This document shows positions 25,679 to 34,626 of a stretch of DNA of 64,000 bases, piece after piece (the stretch's first letter is position 1; each line of letters starts with the position of its first letter). This DNA is from an uncultured Clostridia bacterium. GTDB lineage: Bacteria; Bacillota; Clostridia; RUG12999. The stretch spans positions 4,522-68,521 of the forward strand of contig CAKVOK010000014.1 in the NCBI GenBank assembly GCA_934792465.1, given 5' to 3'. The notes under the pieces were generated by a model. That model was not told the origin of the DNA. It saw only the letters and a program-made list of their open reading frames with translations, and did no database searches. The translations under genes were made by a program, and so were the position numbers.

Positions 25679-26848
25679 TTAATTTTTAGCACCTTTCGTT
25701 CCCTTGCCCTGCATTTGCAGAATATTCGTATCGTAAGTGAACGTGAGCGACTGTCTTTCTCTGCTGCGTTTGAGCGCAATTCTGACGAGTTCGTCTATGA
25801 CTTTTTCAAAGCTTATGCCGACTTTCTCCCAAAGATAGAACGCAAGCGAACCGGGTATCGTATTCGGCTCGTTTACATAAACTTCGCCGTTATCCTCGTC
25901 TATCATGCAATCAACCCTCGCAACGCCCGAAAATCCGAGTATTTTAAACGCACGTTTCACGCAGCTGCGGATTTTTTCTTCCGTTTCGGGTTCAAGCTCC
26001 GCCGGAACTTTTCTCGCAAGAGTCGCCATGCCTTTTGACGCACCTTTAGAGCCGCCTTTATACTTTATATCATACGTGAGAATATCTTTGCTGAACGGCT
26101 CTTCGCAAGCCGAAAGAATTATTTCGTCACCGTCGCCCATTGCGGCGCAGTTAATCTCTCTCAAATGCTCTATTGCGTGCTCGACAAGGATTTTTTCCGC
26201 ATAATTCGCCGCATTTTCAATGGCGTCTTTCAGTTCCGCTCTGTCATGAGCTTTTTTTATACCTACGCTCGAGCCCAAATCCGCCGGTTTTACGATGAGC
26301 GGATAACCGAGTTTTTCGCATTTTTCTATTATTTTTTCCGAATCCTTAAACCATTCCTTGGAGCTGAAATATTCGCAGTCGAGCACAGGCACACCGTGTT
26401 CTTTCAGCAGTTTTTTCTGCACAACCTTATCCATGCCGAGTGCGGAAGCCAGCACATTGCAGCCGCCGTACGGCACTTGCAGCGTTTCGAGATAACCCTG
26501 GAGAGTTCCGTCCTCGCAGTTCGTTCCGTGGATAACCGGCAGCACGACGTCTATCGTGCCGAGGTCGCCGCCGAACAGCGGTTTCGGGTATTTTATCATT
26601 CTGACTTTTCCGCCGTCGCGCACGAGAATTATTCTGCTGCTTTTTTTCAGCAGTCCGTCTATATCCTTAAACGATTCTACGTTCAGCATATCCTTTCCCG
26701 TGTAGAAATCGCCCTGTTTTGTTATGTATATCGGAATTATATTATACTTATCTTTATTCGCCGCCGCCATTGCCTGCTGTGCCGATATTACGGACACCTC
26801 ATGTTCAACCGAACGTCCGCCGAACATAAACGCTAAATTTGTTTTCAT
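25679..26848 (-). CDS. ddl: D-alanine--D-alanine ligase
   Basis: A 389-residue ATP-grasp enzyme making D-Ala-D-Ala for peptidoglycan. It has FGGRSVEHEVSVISA at the start, HGTNCEDGTLQGYLE, PLIVKPADLGSSVGIKKA and the C-terminal VNEPNTIPGSLAFYLWEK. Its binding-loop residues fit a ligase for D-Ala rather than D-Lac, but this is not certain. The start at 26848 has AGGAG 7 nt upstream; a GTG at 26857 overlaps that site. It lies 25 bp downstream of the MurF-like gene. Confidence 0.95.
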   Translation of the reverse strand: MKTNLAFMFGGRSVEHEVSVISAQQAMAAANKDKYNIIPIYITKQGDFYTGKDMLNVESFKDIDGLLKKSSRIILVRDGGKVRMIKYPKPLFGGDLGTIDVVLPVIHGTNCEDGTLQGYLETLQVPYGGCNVLASALGMDKVVQKKLLKEHGVPVLDCEYFSSKEWFKDSEKIIEKCEKLGYPLIVKPADLGSSVGIKKAHDRAELKDAIENAANYAEKILVEHAIEHLREINCAAMGDGDEIILSACEEPFSKDILTYDIKYKGGSKGASKGMATLARKVPAELEPETEEKIRSCVKRAFKILGFSGVARVDCMIDEDNGEVYVNEPNTIPGSLAFYLWEKVGISFEKVIDELVRIALKRSRERQSLTFTYDTNILQMQGKGTKGAKN

Positions 26849-26873
26849 AAGAAACACTCCTTTTCAACCAAGT

Positions 26874-28436
26874 TTACAGATACAAATCCGGCAAATCGTT
26901 TTCAAACAGCACCGTCCAGCCGTCCGACGCAACGTCATTCATTTTTATGAGCGCCGCTCCGAGGTCTGCCGCAACATAAAGCCCTCCGCCGTAGCCTGCG
27001 GATTTTATGCCGTCTTTTATCGGTATTGTCTGTTTCTCGCCTACCAGAATTATATAATCGCAGTTTTTCGCCGCACATCTGCCGAACTCAAAATTTATTT
27101 CATATTCTTTATCGCCGAGTTCTATCATGCCCGGCGTTATGAGCATTCGTTTTCCTTTTTCAAATTTGCCGAGAACGTCTACCGCCGCTTTCGACCCCTC
27201 CGCATTTGAATTGAATGCGTCGTCTATGACGGTTATTCCGTTTCCGTGATTTTTCATCTGCAATCTGTGCGGAACAGGCTCAAGACGTCTTACGGCGTAG
27301 CGTATTTGTTCCGGCTCAACGCCGAGTTTCAGTGCCATTGCCGCCGCCGCTATTATGTTCGACACGGTATGTCTGCCGAGAAGCTTCGTTTCGAGGCTGA
27401 TTTCCGTGCCGTCCTCGCAGCACATAACGAATCTTACGCCGAACGTTCCGTATGAAACGTCTTTCGCATAATATCTGCCGCCGTCCTCCATATCGATTCC
27501 GCAGGGGGTTACCCCCTCTCTCATATTCGCACGGATAACAGGCGACGAAACGTTTACGACCACGTTTTCCTTATTCTCCACGGCGTCGTAAAGCTCGTAT
27601 TTCGTCTTTATAATATTTTCGATATTCAAAAATGTTTCGAGATGCTGAGGACCTATGGACGTTATAATTCCGTATGACGGGCGCACTATATCGCAGATTT
27701 CCTTAATATCGCCCACGTATTTCGCACCCATTTCGCAAACGAAAATTTCGTGCGCCGCCGTCAGCGAATTTCTGACGGTTTTGACAACGCCCATCGTAGT
27801 GTTATAGCTTTCGGGAGTCATCAGCGTATGATATTTTTCCGACAGCAATTTCGTTAATATATATTTTGTGCTTGTTTTGCCGTAGCTTCCCGTAATGCCG
27901 ACAACCTTAAGGCTCGGCAGCTCGTTTATAATGCGTTTCGCATCGTTTATATACCACCTGTTTATCAGGCTTTCCACCGGCGAATTTATCTTATTCACCA
28001 CGGCTACGAGATAGCCCATGCTGATATTCAGCGCAATCACGAGAACCATTGTTATAAAAAATGTGGTGTTCAGCAGACACATAATCGCAGCCGCCGAGAT
28101 AATCCCCAGAATAACCGATGTTGTGATAAGCCTCTTGACACGTGCCGTGATAACAAAAGCTTTTTTTGCTTTCGGCGCAATTTTAATCAGCAGTGCGAGC
28201 GTGAGCAGCGTAATAAGAATATATGTAATCTTGCCGGCATATATGTTGATAAATCCCGCAAGAATACCGGCGCACGGTGCAAATATATCCGAAAACAGCA
28301 CTTTTTTCTTCCCTTTGTACCAATGATAATATTCATTGTTCAGATACATTTCCTGCTGAAGCATATGGAAGCCGTTTTTCAGCTTAAATCCTGCCAGCGC
28401 CAGAAACGCCAAAACCGTTATAATATTTAAAATCAT
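26874..28436 (-). CDS. murF: Membrane-anchored MurF-like Mur ligase
   Basis: A 520-residue protein. The first roughly 150 residues contain about four hydrophobic segments (for example ILITLLTLALLI and TTSVILGIISAAAIMCLL), unlike classic soluble MurF. The Mur ligase catalytic core follows, with P-loop VVGITGSYGKTSTK, the MGAKYVGDIKEI block and VIDDAFNSNAEGSKAAV. MurF adds D-Ala-D-Ala to the UDP-MurNAc-tripeptide. The adjacent ddl supports this role. The membrane domain would place the ligase at the cytoplasmic face. Confidence 0.85.
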   Translation of the reverse strand: MILNIITVLAFLALAGFKLKNGFHMLQQEMYLNNEYYHWYKGKKKVLFSDIFAPCAGILAGFINIYAGKITYILITLLTLALLIKIAPKAKKAFVITARVKRLITTSVILGIISAAAIMCLLNTTFFITMVLVIALNISMGYLVAVVNKINSPVESLINRWYINDAKRIINELPSLKVVGITGSYGKTSTKYILTKLLSEKYHTLMTPESYNTTMGVVKTVRNSLTAAHEIFVCEMGAKYVGDIKEICDIVRPSYGIITSIGPQHLETFLNIENIIKTKYELYDAVENKENVVVNVSSPVIRANMREGVTPCGIDMEDGGRYYAKDVSYGTFGVRFVMCCEDGTEISLETKLLGRHTVSNIIAAAAMALKLGVEPEQIRYAVRRLEPVPHRLQMKNHGNGITVIDDAFNSNAEGSKAAVDVLGKFEKGKRMLITPGMIELGDKEYEINFEFGRCAAKNCDYIILVGEKQTIPIKDGIKSAGYGGGLYVAADLGAALIKMNDVASDGWTVLFENDLPDLYL

Positions 28437-28460
28437 CTATTTTCATCCTTTCGGCGCAGA

Positions 28461-29216
28461 TTAACTTTTAAGAAAATTATTTGTAATCACGGCAAATTCG
28501 CCCATATCGTCGATATACGAAAAATGCCCGGCGTTTTTCAGCACCACAAGTCCGGCATCACGCATTTTACTTTCCATGATACGTGCATCCGAAACGGGCG
28601 TTGCGTCGTCGTTTTCGCCCCACATCAAAAGCGTGGGCATATCAACCTTATCAAAAAGATATGTCAAATCCTCGTTCACGACACGCACCATGACGCTGCG
28701 CATGACGGGATTTGCGTTCTTATAATCGTCCGAACCGAATGCGGATTTTATTCTTTCTTCGGTTTCCTTTGAGAATTTGCCTATTATATTCGCCGTTTTT
28801 TTCGCCAGCTTATACGAATATACCTTTATTTTATAGTTTATTCCGTGTTTCGGCTTCACGCCTGCGGCGTCCACGAGAATCATTTTTTCGGGATTGGTCA
28901 TTTTCTTTGCCGCAAGAATTATACAGAGTCTGCCGCCGAACGAATGTCCGACAAGTATCGGATTTTCAAGTCCGACCGTCCGCATGAATTTTTCAACAAA
29001 ATCCGCATAGGAATACACGTCCCAGTCGTTTCCCGGCAGTCCCGATTTGCCGAATCCGGGCAAATCGAGCGCCCATACTCTGAATTTGTCTTTCCATGCG
29101 TTCACCATGGGCATAACTGCGCCTATGTTTGCGCCCCAGCCGTGGAGCACGAGCAGGTCTTTGCCCTCGCCGAACACTTCGTAATTTACTTTTATTCCGT
29201 CAATATCAATCATCAT
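28461..29216 (-). CDS. Alpha/beta hydrolase
   Basis: A 251-residue cytosolic hydrolase. The oxyanion region is LLVLHGWGAN, the nucleophile is Ser in VGHSFGGR (about residue 93), the acid is in MWGENDDATPV and the His in NAGHFSYID. The substrate is unknown. Its ATG overlaps the stop of the upstream mrnC (ATGA), and murF follows 24 bp later, so it is co-transcribed with envelope and RNA genes. Confidence 0.9.
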   Translation of the reverse strand: MMIDIDGIKVNYEVFGEGKDLLVLHGWGANIGAVMPMVNAWKDKFRVWALDLPGFGKSGLPGNDWDVYSYADFVEKFMRTVGLENPILVGHSFGGRLCIILAAKKMTNPEKMILVDAAGVKPKHGINYKIKVYSYKLAKKTANIIGKFSKETEERIKSAFGSDDYKNANPVMRSVMVRVVNEDLTYLFDKVDMPTLLMWGENDDATPVSDARIMESKMRDAGLVVLKNAGHFSYIDDMGEFAVITNNFLKS

Positions 29217-29593
29217 ATTTCCCCGTTTTCAAATATAATATCAAGCAGCTGCGATATTCTTTCGTGCCTGTTCGTCAGATAAAGGTAACCGAAAAGCGCT
29301 TCGAGCCCCGTTGATTTTTTATAATCCGCAAGGCTTGCATTTTTCGCCGTGGTATGCGGTTTGGAATTTCGTCCCCTTTTATATATCGCCGTTTCTTCTT
29401 CCGACAGCCTCGGAGATAAAATATCGAAAAATCTGCTCTGTGCCACCGCCGACACATATTTTTTCGCATATTTATGCAGCGTATTAACCGGCATATTCGC
29501 TTTTTTCATCAGATATTCCCTTACGGCAAGTTCGTACACGGCGTCGCCCATATATGCCAGCGCCAGTGCGCCGTATTGTTTAAAATCGGTCAA
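29213..29593 (-). CDS. mrnC: Mini-ribonuclease III
   Basis: A 126-residue RNase III catalytic domain without the dsRNA-binding domain; it matures 23S rRNA in Bacillus. The core ALAYMGDAVYELAVREYL contains the acidic active-site residues, and the end ALFGYLYLTNRHERI is typical. The start codon is TTG at 29593 with AGGAGATGA upstream. It follows cysS by 11 bp, the conserved cysS-mrnC order. Confidence 0.95.
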   Translation of the reverse strand: MTDFKQYGALALAYMGDAVYELAVREYLMKKANMPVNTLHKYAKKYVSAVAQSRFFDILSPRLSEEETAIYKRGRNSKPHTTAKNASLADYKKSTGLEALFGYLYLTNRHERISQLLDIIFENGEI

Positions 29594-29604
29594 TACGTCA
29601 TCTC

Positions 29605-30990
29605 CTATTTGTTAAATATTATCTGCACACCGTCACGGGTATCTTTAAGCGTAACGCCTTTTTCGAGCAAAATATCTCTTATCTCGTCCGAGCGTGCAAA
29701 ATCCTTATTCTTTCTCGCCTGTGTACGTTCGTCAACAAGCTTACGGATTTCTTCCGGAATCTCCTCTTTCTTATCTTTTTCGAGAATACCGAGAACGCCG
29801 CCGAGTTCCTTAAGTAGCGCCGTATATGCTTCAAGCTCTTCCTTTGAAGCTTCGTCCATGCGCATATTTATATCCTTAACAATCTCGAACAGCACGCTTA
29901 TTGCGTCCGCCGTGTTTATATCGTCTTCCATAGCGTCTTTGAAACGCTGTTTATACGCTTCGATTTTCTCTGCACCGTCAAATTTCTCCGATTTTGCCCC
30001 GTTCATCTTGAAACTCATTGTTTCAAGGCAGTTATACAGGCGGTCGAGCGCATTTTTCGACTGCTCCATCAAATCGTGAGAAAAGTTTATCGGATTTCTG
30101 TAATGTGCGCTGAGCATGAAAAATCTGATTACTTCATAATCAAATTCTTTCGCTATATCACGCACCGTAAAGAAATTGCCTTTGGATTTCGACATTTTCG
30201 TGCCGTCTATATTGATATATCCGTTGTGCAGCCAATAATGTGCGAACGGTTTTCCCGTTGCGGCTTCACTCTGTGCGATTTCATTTTCGTGATGCGGAAA
30301 AATCAAGTCCTTGCCGCCGCTGTGAATATCTATCGTTTCGCCGAGATATTTATTTACCATCGCCGAGCATTCTATATGCCAGCCCGGTCTGCCCGGTCCC
30401 CAGGGGCTTTCCCATGCCGGTTCGCCCGGCTTTTGGCTCTTCCATACGGCGAAATCCATCGGGTCTTTCTTTCTCTCGTCAACGCTTATTCTCGCACCGG
30501 CTTCGAGGTCGTCGAGCGGCTGATGAGAAAGCTTGCCGTATTCCTTAAATTTCTTTGTGGAAAAATACACATCGCCGTTTACTTCGTAAGCATAGCCGTT
30601 ATCCACAAGCTTTTTAACCATATCGATTATGGCGTCTATGTTCTCCGTTGCGCAGGGGTGTACCGTAGCTTTTTTTATATTAAGCCCTTTTGCGTCCGTG
30701 AAATATTCGCCGATGAATTTTTCGGCAAGCTGTTTCACCGTTATCCCCTGTTCGTTTGCATTGTTTATCATCTTATCGTCAATATCCGTGAAGTTCTGCA
30801 CGAAATCGACCTTATACCCGATATATTCAAAATATCTGCGGAGCGTGTCGAATATAATAAACGGTCTTGCGTTGCCTATATGGAAATAATTGTACACCGT
30901 AGGCCCGCAGGAATACATCTTAACTTCGCCCTCTTTTATCGGTACAAATTCTTCTTTTTGTCTTGTCATACTGTTATAAAGCTTCATCAT
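29605..30990 (-). CDS. cysS: Cysteine--tRNA ligase
   Basis: A 461-residue class I synthetase. Zn-binding Cys is in YSCGPTVYNYFHIGNARPF, which also holds the HIGN form of the HIGH motif; the second motif is KMSKSKGN (about residue 266). Metal ligands continue in WHIECSAM and HENE. It overlaps the end of cysE by 17 bp, matching the widespread cysE-cysS pairing. Two adjacent ATG codons (30990, 30987) are possible starts. Confidence 0.97.
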   Translation of the reverse strand: MMKLYNSMTRQKEEFVPIKEGEVKMYSCGPTVYNYFHIGNARPFIIFDTLRRYFEYIGYKVDFVQNFTDIDDKMINNANEQGITVKQLAEKFIGEYFTDAKGLNIKKATVHPCATENIDAIIDMVKKLVDNGYAYEVNGDVYFSTKKFKEYGKLSHQPLDDLEAGARISVDERKKDPMDFAVWKSQKPGEPAWESPWGPGRPGWHIECSAMVNKYLGETIDIHSGGKDLIFPHHENEIAQSEAATGKPFAHYWLHNGYINIDGTKMSKSKGNFFTVRDIAKEFDYEVIRFFMLSAHYRNPINFSHDLMEQSKNALDRLYNCLETMSFKMNGAKSEKFDGAEKIEAYKQRFKDAMEDDINTADAISVLFEIVKDINMRMDEASKEELEAYTALLKELGGVLGILEKDKKEEIPEEIRKLVDERTQARKNKDFARSDEIRDILLEKGVTLKDTRDGVQIIFNK

Positions 30991-31612
30991 GCTCTCCCTT
31001 TTCTATCTTGTTTTTCAGTTTTTCCAATTCAACCGACATTCGGCAAAGCTCCATTGATATAGGATCGGGAATATGTATCTGATCCATATCGCACACCTTT
31101 CTGCCGTTGCGCCGCACAACCCTCGCCGGAACTCCGACGCAGGTCGAATTCGGCGGCACTTCGTTCAGCACCACCGCATTGGCGGCTATTTTTGAATTAT
31201 CGCCCACTGTGAATGGTCCCAAAACCTTGGCACCGCTCCCGATAAGCACGTTTTTGCCTATCGTGGGGTGTCTTTTGCCGTGGTCCTTGCCCGTTCCGCC
31301 GAGCGTTACGTTCTGATATATCGTACAATCGTCGCCGACCTCGGCGGTTTCGCCTATGATAACGCCCATTCCGTGGTCTATAAACACGCCTTTTCCTATC
31401 TTTGCGCCGGGATGAATTTCAATCCCCGTGAGCCACCTTGCAAACTGCGAAATCAGCCTTGCTATGAAGAAGAATTTTCTTTTATAGAAAAAATGCGCTA
31501 TTCTGTGCCAAATCACAGCATGAAGTCCCGGATAGAGCAGCAGCACTTCAAGGCTGTTTCTTGCTGCCGGGTCACGCTCTTTTATAGCATTTATATCATA
31601 TCTCAAGCTCAT
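30974..31612 (-). CDS. cysE: Serine O-acetyltransferase
   Basis: A 212-residue left-handed beta-helix acyltransferase making O-acetylserine for cysteine synthesis. The hexapeptide-repeat region runs from GIEIHPGAKIGKGVFIDHG to TVGDNSKIAANAVVLNEVPP. Catalytic His residues lie in FIDHGMGVIIGE and GKRHP. The start at 31612 has AAGGAGG in front; an in-frame ATG at 31630 lacks a ribosome site. It overlaps its neighbours on both sides. Confidence 0.95.
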   Translation of the reverse strand: MSLRYDINAIKERDPAARNSLEVLLLYPGLHAVIWHRIAHFFYKRKFFFIARLISQFARWLTGIEIHPGAKIGKGVFIDHGMGVIIGETAEVGDDCTIYQNVTLGGTGKDHGKRHPTIGKNVLIGSGAKVLGPFTVGDNSKIAANAVVLNEVPPNSTCVGVPARVVRRNGRKVCDMDQIHIPDPISMELCRMSVELEKLKNKIEKGEHDEAL

Positions 31613-32168
31613 CCGTATTCCCTCCTTCAAACATCATTACCGCACGCAAATTTATATTTTCCGACATCAGCAGCAGCGGAAGCGTATTTTCTCCCACACC
31701 GTCCGCTCCCAACACCGCAAGCGCACGTTTTTCCGCTTCCGTGGGTTCGCCGTCCGACACCGCATAAATTCCGCCTTTTTTCGCAATGCGGTTTTTCCCG
31801 GTTTTAACGTTTCCGCCGAACCTTATAAAATCCGCAATATCCGCAAATTCACATTCCGTTTTTTTGAGCGGCTGCGCCCTGACTACCGCCGTAACGTTCT
31901 TTATTTTCAGGCATCTTATCAAATCTCTGTAAAATATATTGTTATCGTTTCCTTTAATCTCTCTGTACAGCACGGTTTTTCCGCGTACCGTACCTACAGC
32001 AAACCGCCCGAACACATCGTCCGCAGTCTGCGCCGCCGCAAATTCGGCGATTTTCTCTATTTTAAAGCTTTCTTCCGTAAACAGTGCCGTATCCGGCATT
32101 TTATCCGTACCGGCGTGTATATGCGCCGCCGTAAGAGTCACGGATTCCGAAAACTTCAAATACCTCAC
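31596..32168 (-). CDS. Conserved-looking protein of unknown function
   Basis: 190 residues, not recognised. There is no signal peptide or TM segment. The sequence has alternating hydrophobic stretches (FAVGTVRGKTVLYREI, VTAVVRAQPLKK) and a Leu-rich end (TLPLLLMSENINLRAVMMF). It overlaps pgsA by 4 bp at its start and cysE by 17 bp at its end, which argues that it is a real, co-translated gene. Confidence 0.6.
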   Translation of the reverse strand: MRYLKFSESVTLTAAHIHAGTDKMPDTALFTEESFKIEKIAEFAAAQTADDVFGRFAVGTVRGKTVLYREIKGNDNNIFYRDLIRCLKIKNVTAVVRAQPLKKTECEFADIADFIRFGGNVKTGKNRIAKKGGIYAVSDGEPTEAEKRALAVLGADGVGENTLPLLLMSENINLRAVMMFEGGNTDELEI

Positions 32169-32710
32169 TCCTTCAGAAGCGTTCTGTTATTATAAAGATA
32201 CTCCGCTCCGGATATTACAGTCACAAGCGCAAGCACAAGCATAAGTATATCCGTAACCGTGAATGTGCCGAATGCAAAATTTTGCCCTATATTCAGCGGT
32301 ATGAGCGTATATATTATAACTATCATCTGTATCACGGTTTTCACCTTGCCCCACATACTCGCCGCAATAACAACACCGCCGCCCGCCGCAACAAGGCGCA
32401 GTCCCGTTACCGTAAATTCACGGAGAATAACGACAAATAATATCCACACCGAGGCTCTTCCGTCGTATACGAAAAGCGAAAGCGCCGCCGTGACAAGCAG
32501 CTTATCCGCAAGCGGATCCATGAACTTGCCGAAATCCGTTACAAGATTGTATTTTCTTGCGATTTTTCCGTCCAGCATATCAGTGAGCGACGCCGCAACG
32601 AATATCGCAAGCGCAAGCCAGCCGCCCGCCGTGCCGCCTATAATGCCGCACAGTATGAAAAACGGTATCATAATAACTCTGAGTAGTGTAAGCTTATTCG
32701 GTAAATTCAT
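32165..32710 (-). CDS. pgsA: CDP-diacylglycerol--glycerol-3-phosphate 3-phosphatidyltransferase
   Basis: A 181-residue integral membrane enzyme for phosphatidylglycerol synthesis. The CDP-alcohol phosphatidyltransferase signature D-G-x2-A-R-x8-G-x3-D-x3-D is complete in DMLDGKIARKY...FGKFMDPLADK, near residue 45. About five hydrophobic helices surround it. GGAAGGTG precedes the ATG. It overlaps the rimO end by 17 bp, as in the Bacillus rimO-pgsA-cinA-recA neighbourhood. Confidence 0.95.
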   Translation of the reverse strand: MNLPNKLTLLRVIMIPFFILCGIIGGTAGGWLALAIFVAASLTDMLDGKIARKYNLVTDFGKFMDPLADKLLVTAALSLFVYDGRASVWILFVVILREFTVTGLRLVAAGGGVVIAASMWGKVKTVIQMIVIIYTLIPLNIGQNFAFGTFTVTDILMLVLALVTVISGAEYLYNNRTLLKE

Positions 32711-34022
32711 TCATAACACCTTCCAAATCGTATTCTTCCGCCGCCGTAACAGTCACCTTTACAAACTGCCCTTCTTCGGCGTTCCCTTTGAAAACAACTC
32801 TGCCGTCCACGTCCGGCGAATCCGCCTCGCTTCTGCCGCAGAACAGGTTTTCTCCGAGCTTTTCTTCGCAGAGAACCGTTATTTCTCTGCCGATTTTTTC
32901 TTTATTCTTTTCAAGCGAAATACGGCTTTGCAGCTCCATTATTTCGTTTTTTCTTGCGTTTTTCGTTCCCTCGTCAATCTGATTTTCCATTTCCGCCGCT
33001 TTCGTACCCTCTTCGGGAGAATACGCAAACACGCCGAGGCGTTCAAACTCCGATTCGCACACAAATTCTTTCAGCGTATTGAAATCCTCTGCCGTTTCGC
33101 CCGGGAATCCCGTTATAAACGTGCTTCGTATTACAATTCCGGGAATTTTCTCACGCAATTTTTTAATTATCTCACGATTTTTCCCGAGAGTGCTTCTGCG
33201 TTTCATATTCTTCAAAACCGCCGTTGAAGCGTGCTGAAACGGTATATCTATATACTTGCAGATTTTTTCTTCTTTTGCGATTACGTCTATCAATTCGTCC
33301 GTGACGGATTCGGGGTAGCAATATTGCAGGCGTATCCAGCGTATTCCTCCGATTTTGCAAAGCTTTTCGAGCAGCTTCGGCAGCCGCAGTTCCTTATACA
33401 AATCTATACCGTACATAGTAGTATCCTGCGCAACGAGTATAAGCTCCGTAACGCCTTTTTCGGCAAGCGATTCCGCTTCTTCAAGCACCGCATCTTCCGG
33501 TACGCTTCTGTATTTCCCCCGAAGCTTCGGAATTATGCAGTATGTGCAGTTGTTGTTGCAGCCGTCCGCTATCTTGAGATACGCCGTGCTTTTCGGCGTT
33601 GCGAGAACTCTCGGAAGTCCCGTCGGCATATCCTTGTTTATATCGTCTTTTCTGACTACCTTAGACCCGTTTTCGAGTTCGTCTATGACGCTGTTTATCT
33701 CATAAAAGCTGCCTGTGCCGACAACGGCGTCGACCTCCGGCAAATCCTTTAAGATTTCGTCCGTATATCTCTGCGCAAGACAGCCCGTGACGATGAGCTT
33801 TTTAAGCTTTCCGCCGTTTTTATACTGCCCCATTTCGATTATCGTATCTATGGATTCCTGTTTTGCGCTCTCTATAAATCCGCAGGTATTTACTACTATT
33901 ATATCCGCTTCCGCCGGATTTGTTACAAGAGTGCACTTTTTTTCCGCAAGTGCAATCATTGTTTCCGTATCCGTCAGATTTTTCGGACAGCCGAGCGATA
34001 TAAACCCTATCTTATATTTCAA
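32694..34022 (-). CDS. rimO: Ribosomal protein S12 methylthiotransferase RimO
   Basis: A 442-residue radical-SAM enzyme that methylthiolates Asp in S12. The N-terminal UPF0004 domain has GCPKN, NTCGFI and TGCLAQRY, whose three Cys bind one Fe-S cluster. The radical-SAM motif GCNNNCTYCIIPKLRGKYRS follows, and a TRAM domain ends the protein. The TTG at 34022 is preferred because GGAGGAG lies 6 nt before it; the frame can be extended to 34037. It overlaps recX by 11 bp. Confidence 0.94.
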   Translation of the reverse strand: MKYKIGFISLGCPKNLTDTETMIALAEKKCTLVTNPAEADIIVVNTCGFIESAKQESIDTIIEMGQYKNGGKLKKLIVTGCLAQRYTDEILKDLPEVDAVVGTGSFYEINSVIDELENGSKVVRKDDINKDMPTGLPRVLATPKSTAYLKIADGCNNNCTYCIIPKLRGKYRSVPEDAVLEEAESLAEKGVTELILVAQDTTMYGIDLYKELRLPKLLEKLCKIGGIRWIRLQYCYPESVTDELIDVIAKEEKICKYIDIPFQHASTAVLKNMKRRSTLGKNREIIKKLREKIPGIVIRSTFITGFPGETAEDFNTLKEFVCESEFERLGVFAYSPEEGTKAAEMENQIDEGTKNARKNEIMELQSRISLEKNKEKIGREITVLCEEKLGENLFCGRSEADSPDVDGRVVFKGNAEEGQFVKVTVTAAEEYDLEGVMNEFTE

Positions 34023-34626
34023 AATTTTCTCCTCCAAGCCTGTTTATGACCTCGTTGATTTCTCCTATGCCGAAGCCTTTCGCATAAAGCCGTCTTTTCA
34101 CCTTTTCAACCGATTTTCTGTCACGGTCTTTCAGCTTGCCGAGTTCCTTTTCCGCCAGCCTTTCCAGCGCTCCGCCGAACTCCGCTTCGCTGAGTGCCTC
34201 GTCTATGACATCACGGCTTACCCCTTTTTTCATAAGGTTGCATACTATCTTGTTTTTGCCGTTCTGTTTCAGGCGCACGCTGTCCGAAACATACGCTTTC
34301 GCATATTTTAAATCGTCGAGAAACCCGTTTTTCTCAAAGAAATCCGCAGCATATTCCGCAGCCTTTGAGCTATGCCCCTTTTGTTTAAGCTTCGCACAGA
34401 AAGTATATCTTGTGTTTGCGCTTCTCGAAAGGAGCGAAGCGCCGTCACGCTTTGCGGTTTCAAAATCCGACATTTCGCAGAGCCTTTCGGCAATCTCATT
34501 GTCGAGCTCCATGCCGGATTTGAGATTCAGTCTGAAAGCCGTTTCGTCCGAAACCGTGCAGAGCAAGCCCTGTTCCGTATAAATATCGAAAAATCCGTTT
34601 TTAAATTTAAGATTGGTTATCTTCAT
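34012..34626 (-). CDS. recX: Regulatory protein RecX
   Basis: A 204-residue alpha-helical RecA modulator made of repeated three-helix units; the pattern LLSRSANTRYTFCAKLKQKGHS, then ALERLAEKEL and KRRLYAKGFGIGEINEVI is typical. The start at 34626 lies inside the last codons of recA (overlap 20 bp) with GGAAG upstream. Direct coupling behind recA is the usual arrangement. Confidence 0.92.
   Translation of the reverse strand: MKITNLKFKNGFFDIYTEQGLLCTVSDETAFRLNLKSGMELDNEIAERLCEMSDFETAKRDGASLLSRSANTRYTFCAKLKQKGHSSKAAEYAADFFEKNGFLDDLKYAKAYVSDSVRLKQNGKNKIVCNLMKKGVSRDVIDEALSEAEFGGALERLAEKELGKLKDRDRKSVEKVKRRLYAKGFGIGEINEVINRLGGENFEI

Noticed and set aside
30974..32168. T-box leader for cysE-cysS
   Set aside because: The genes upstream overlap cysE, so there is no leader region in which a T-box could lie.
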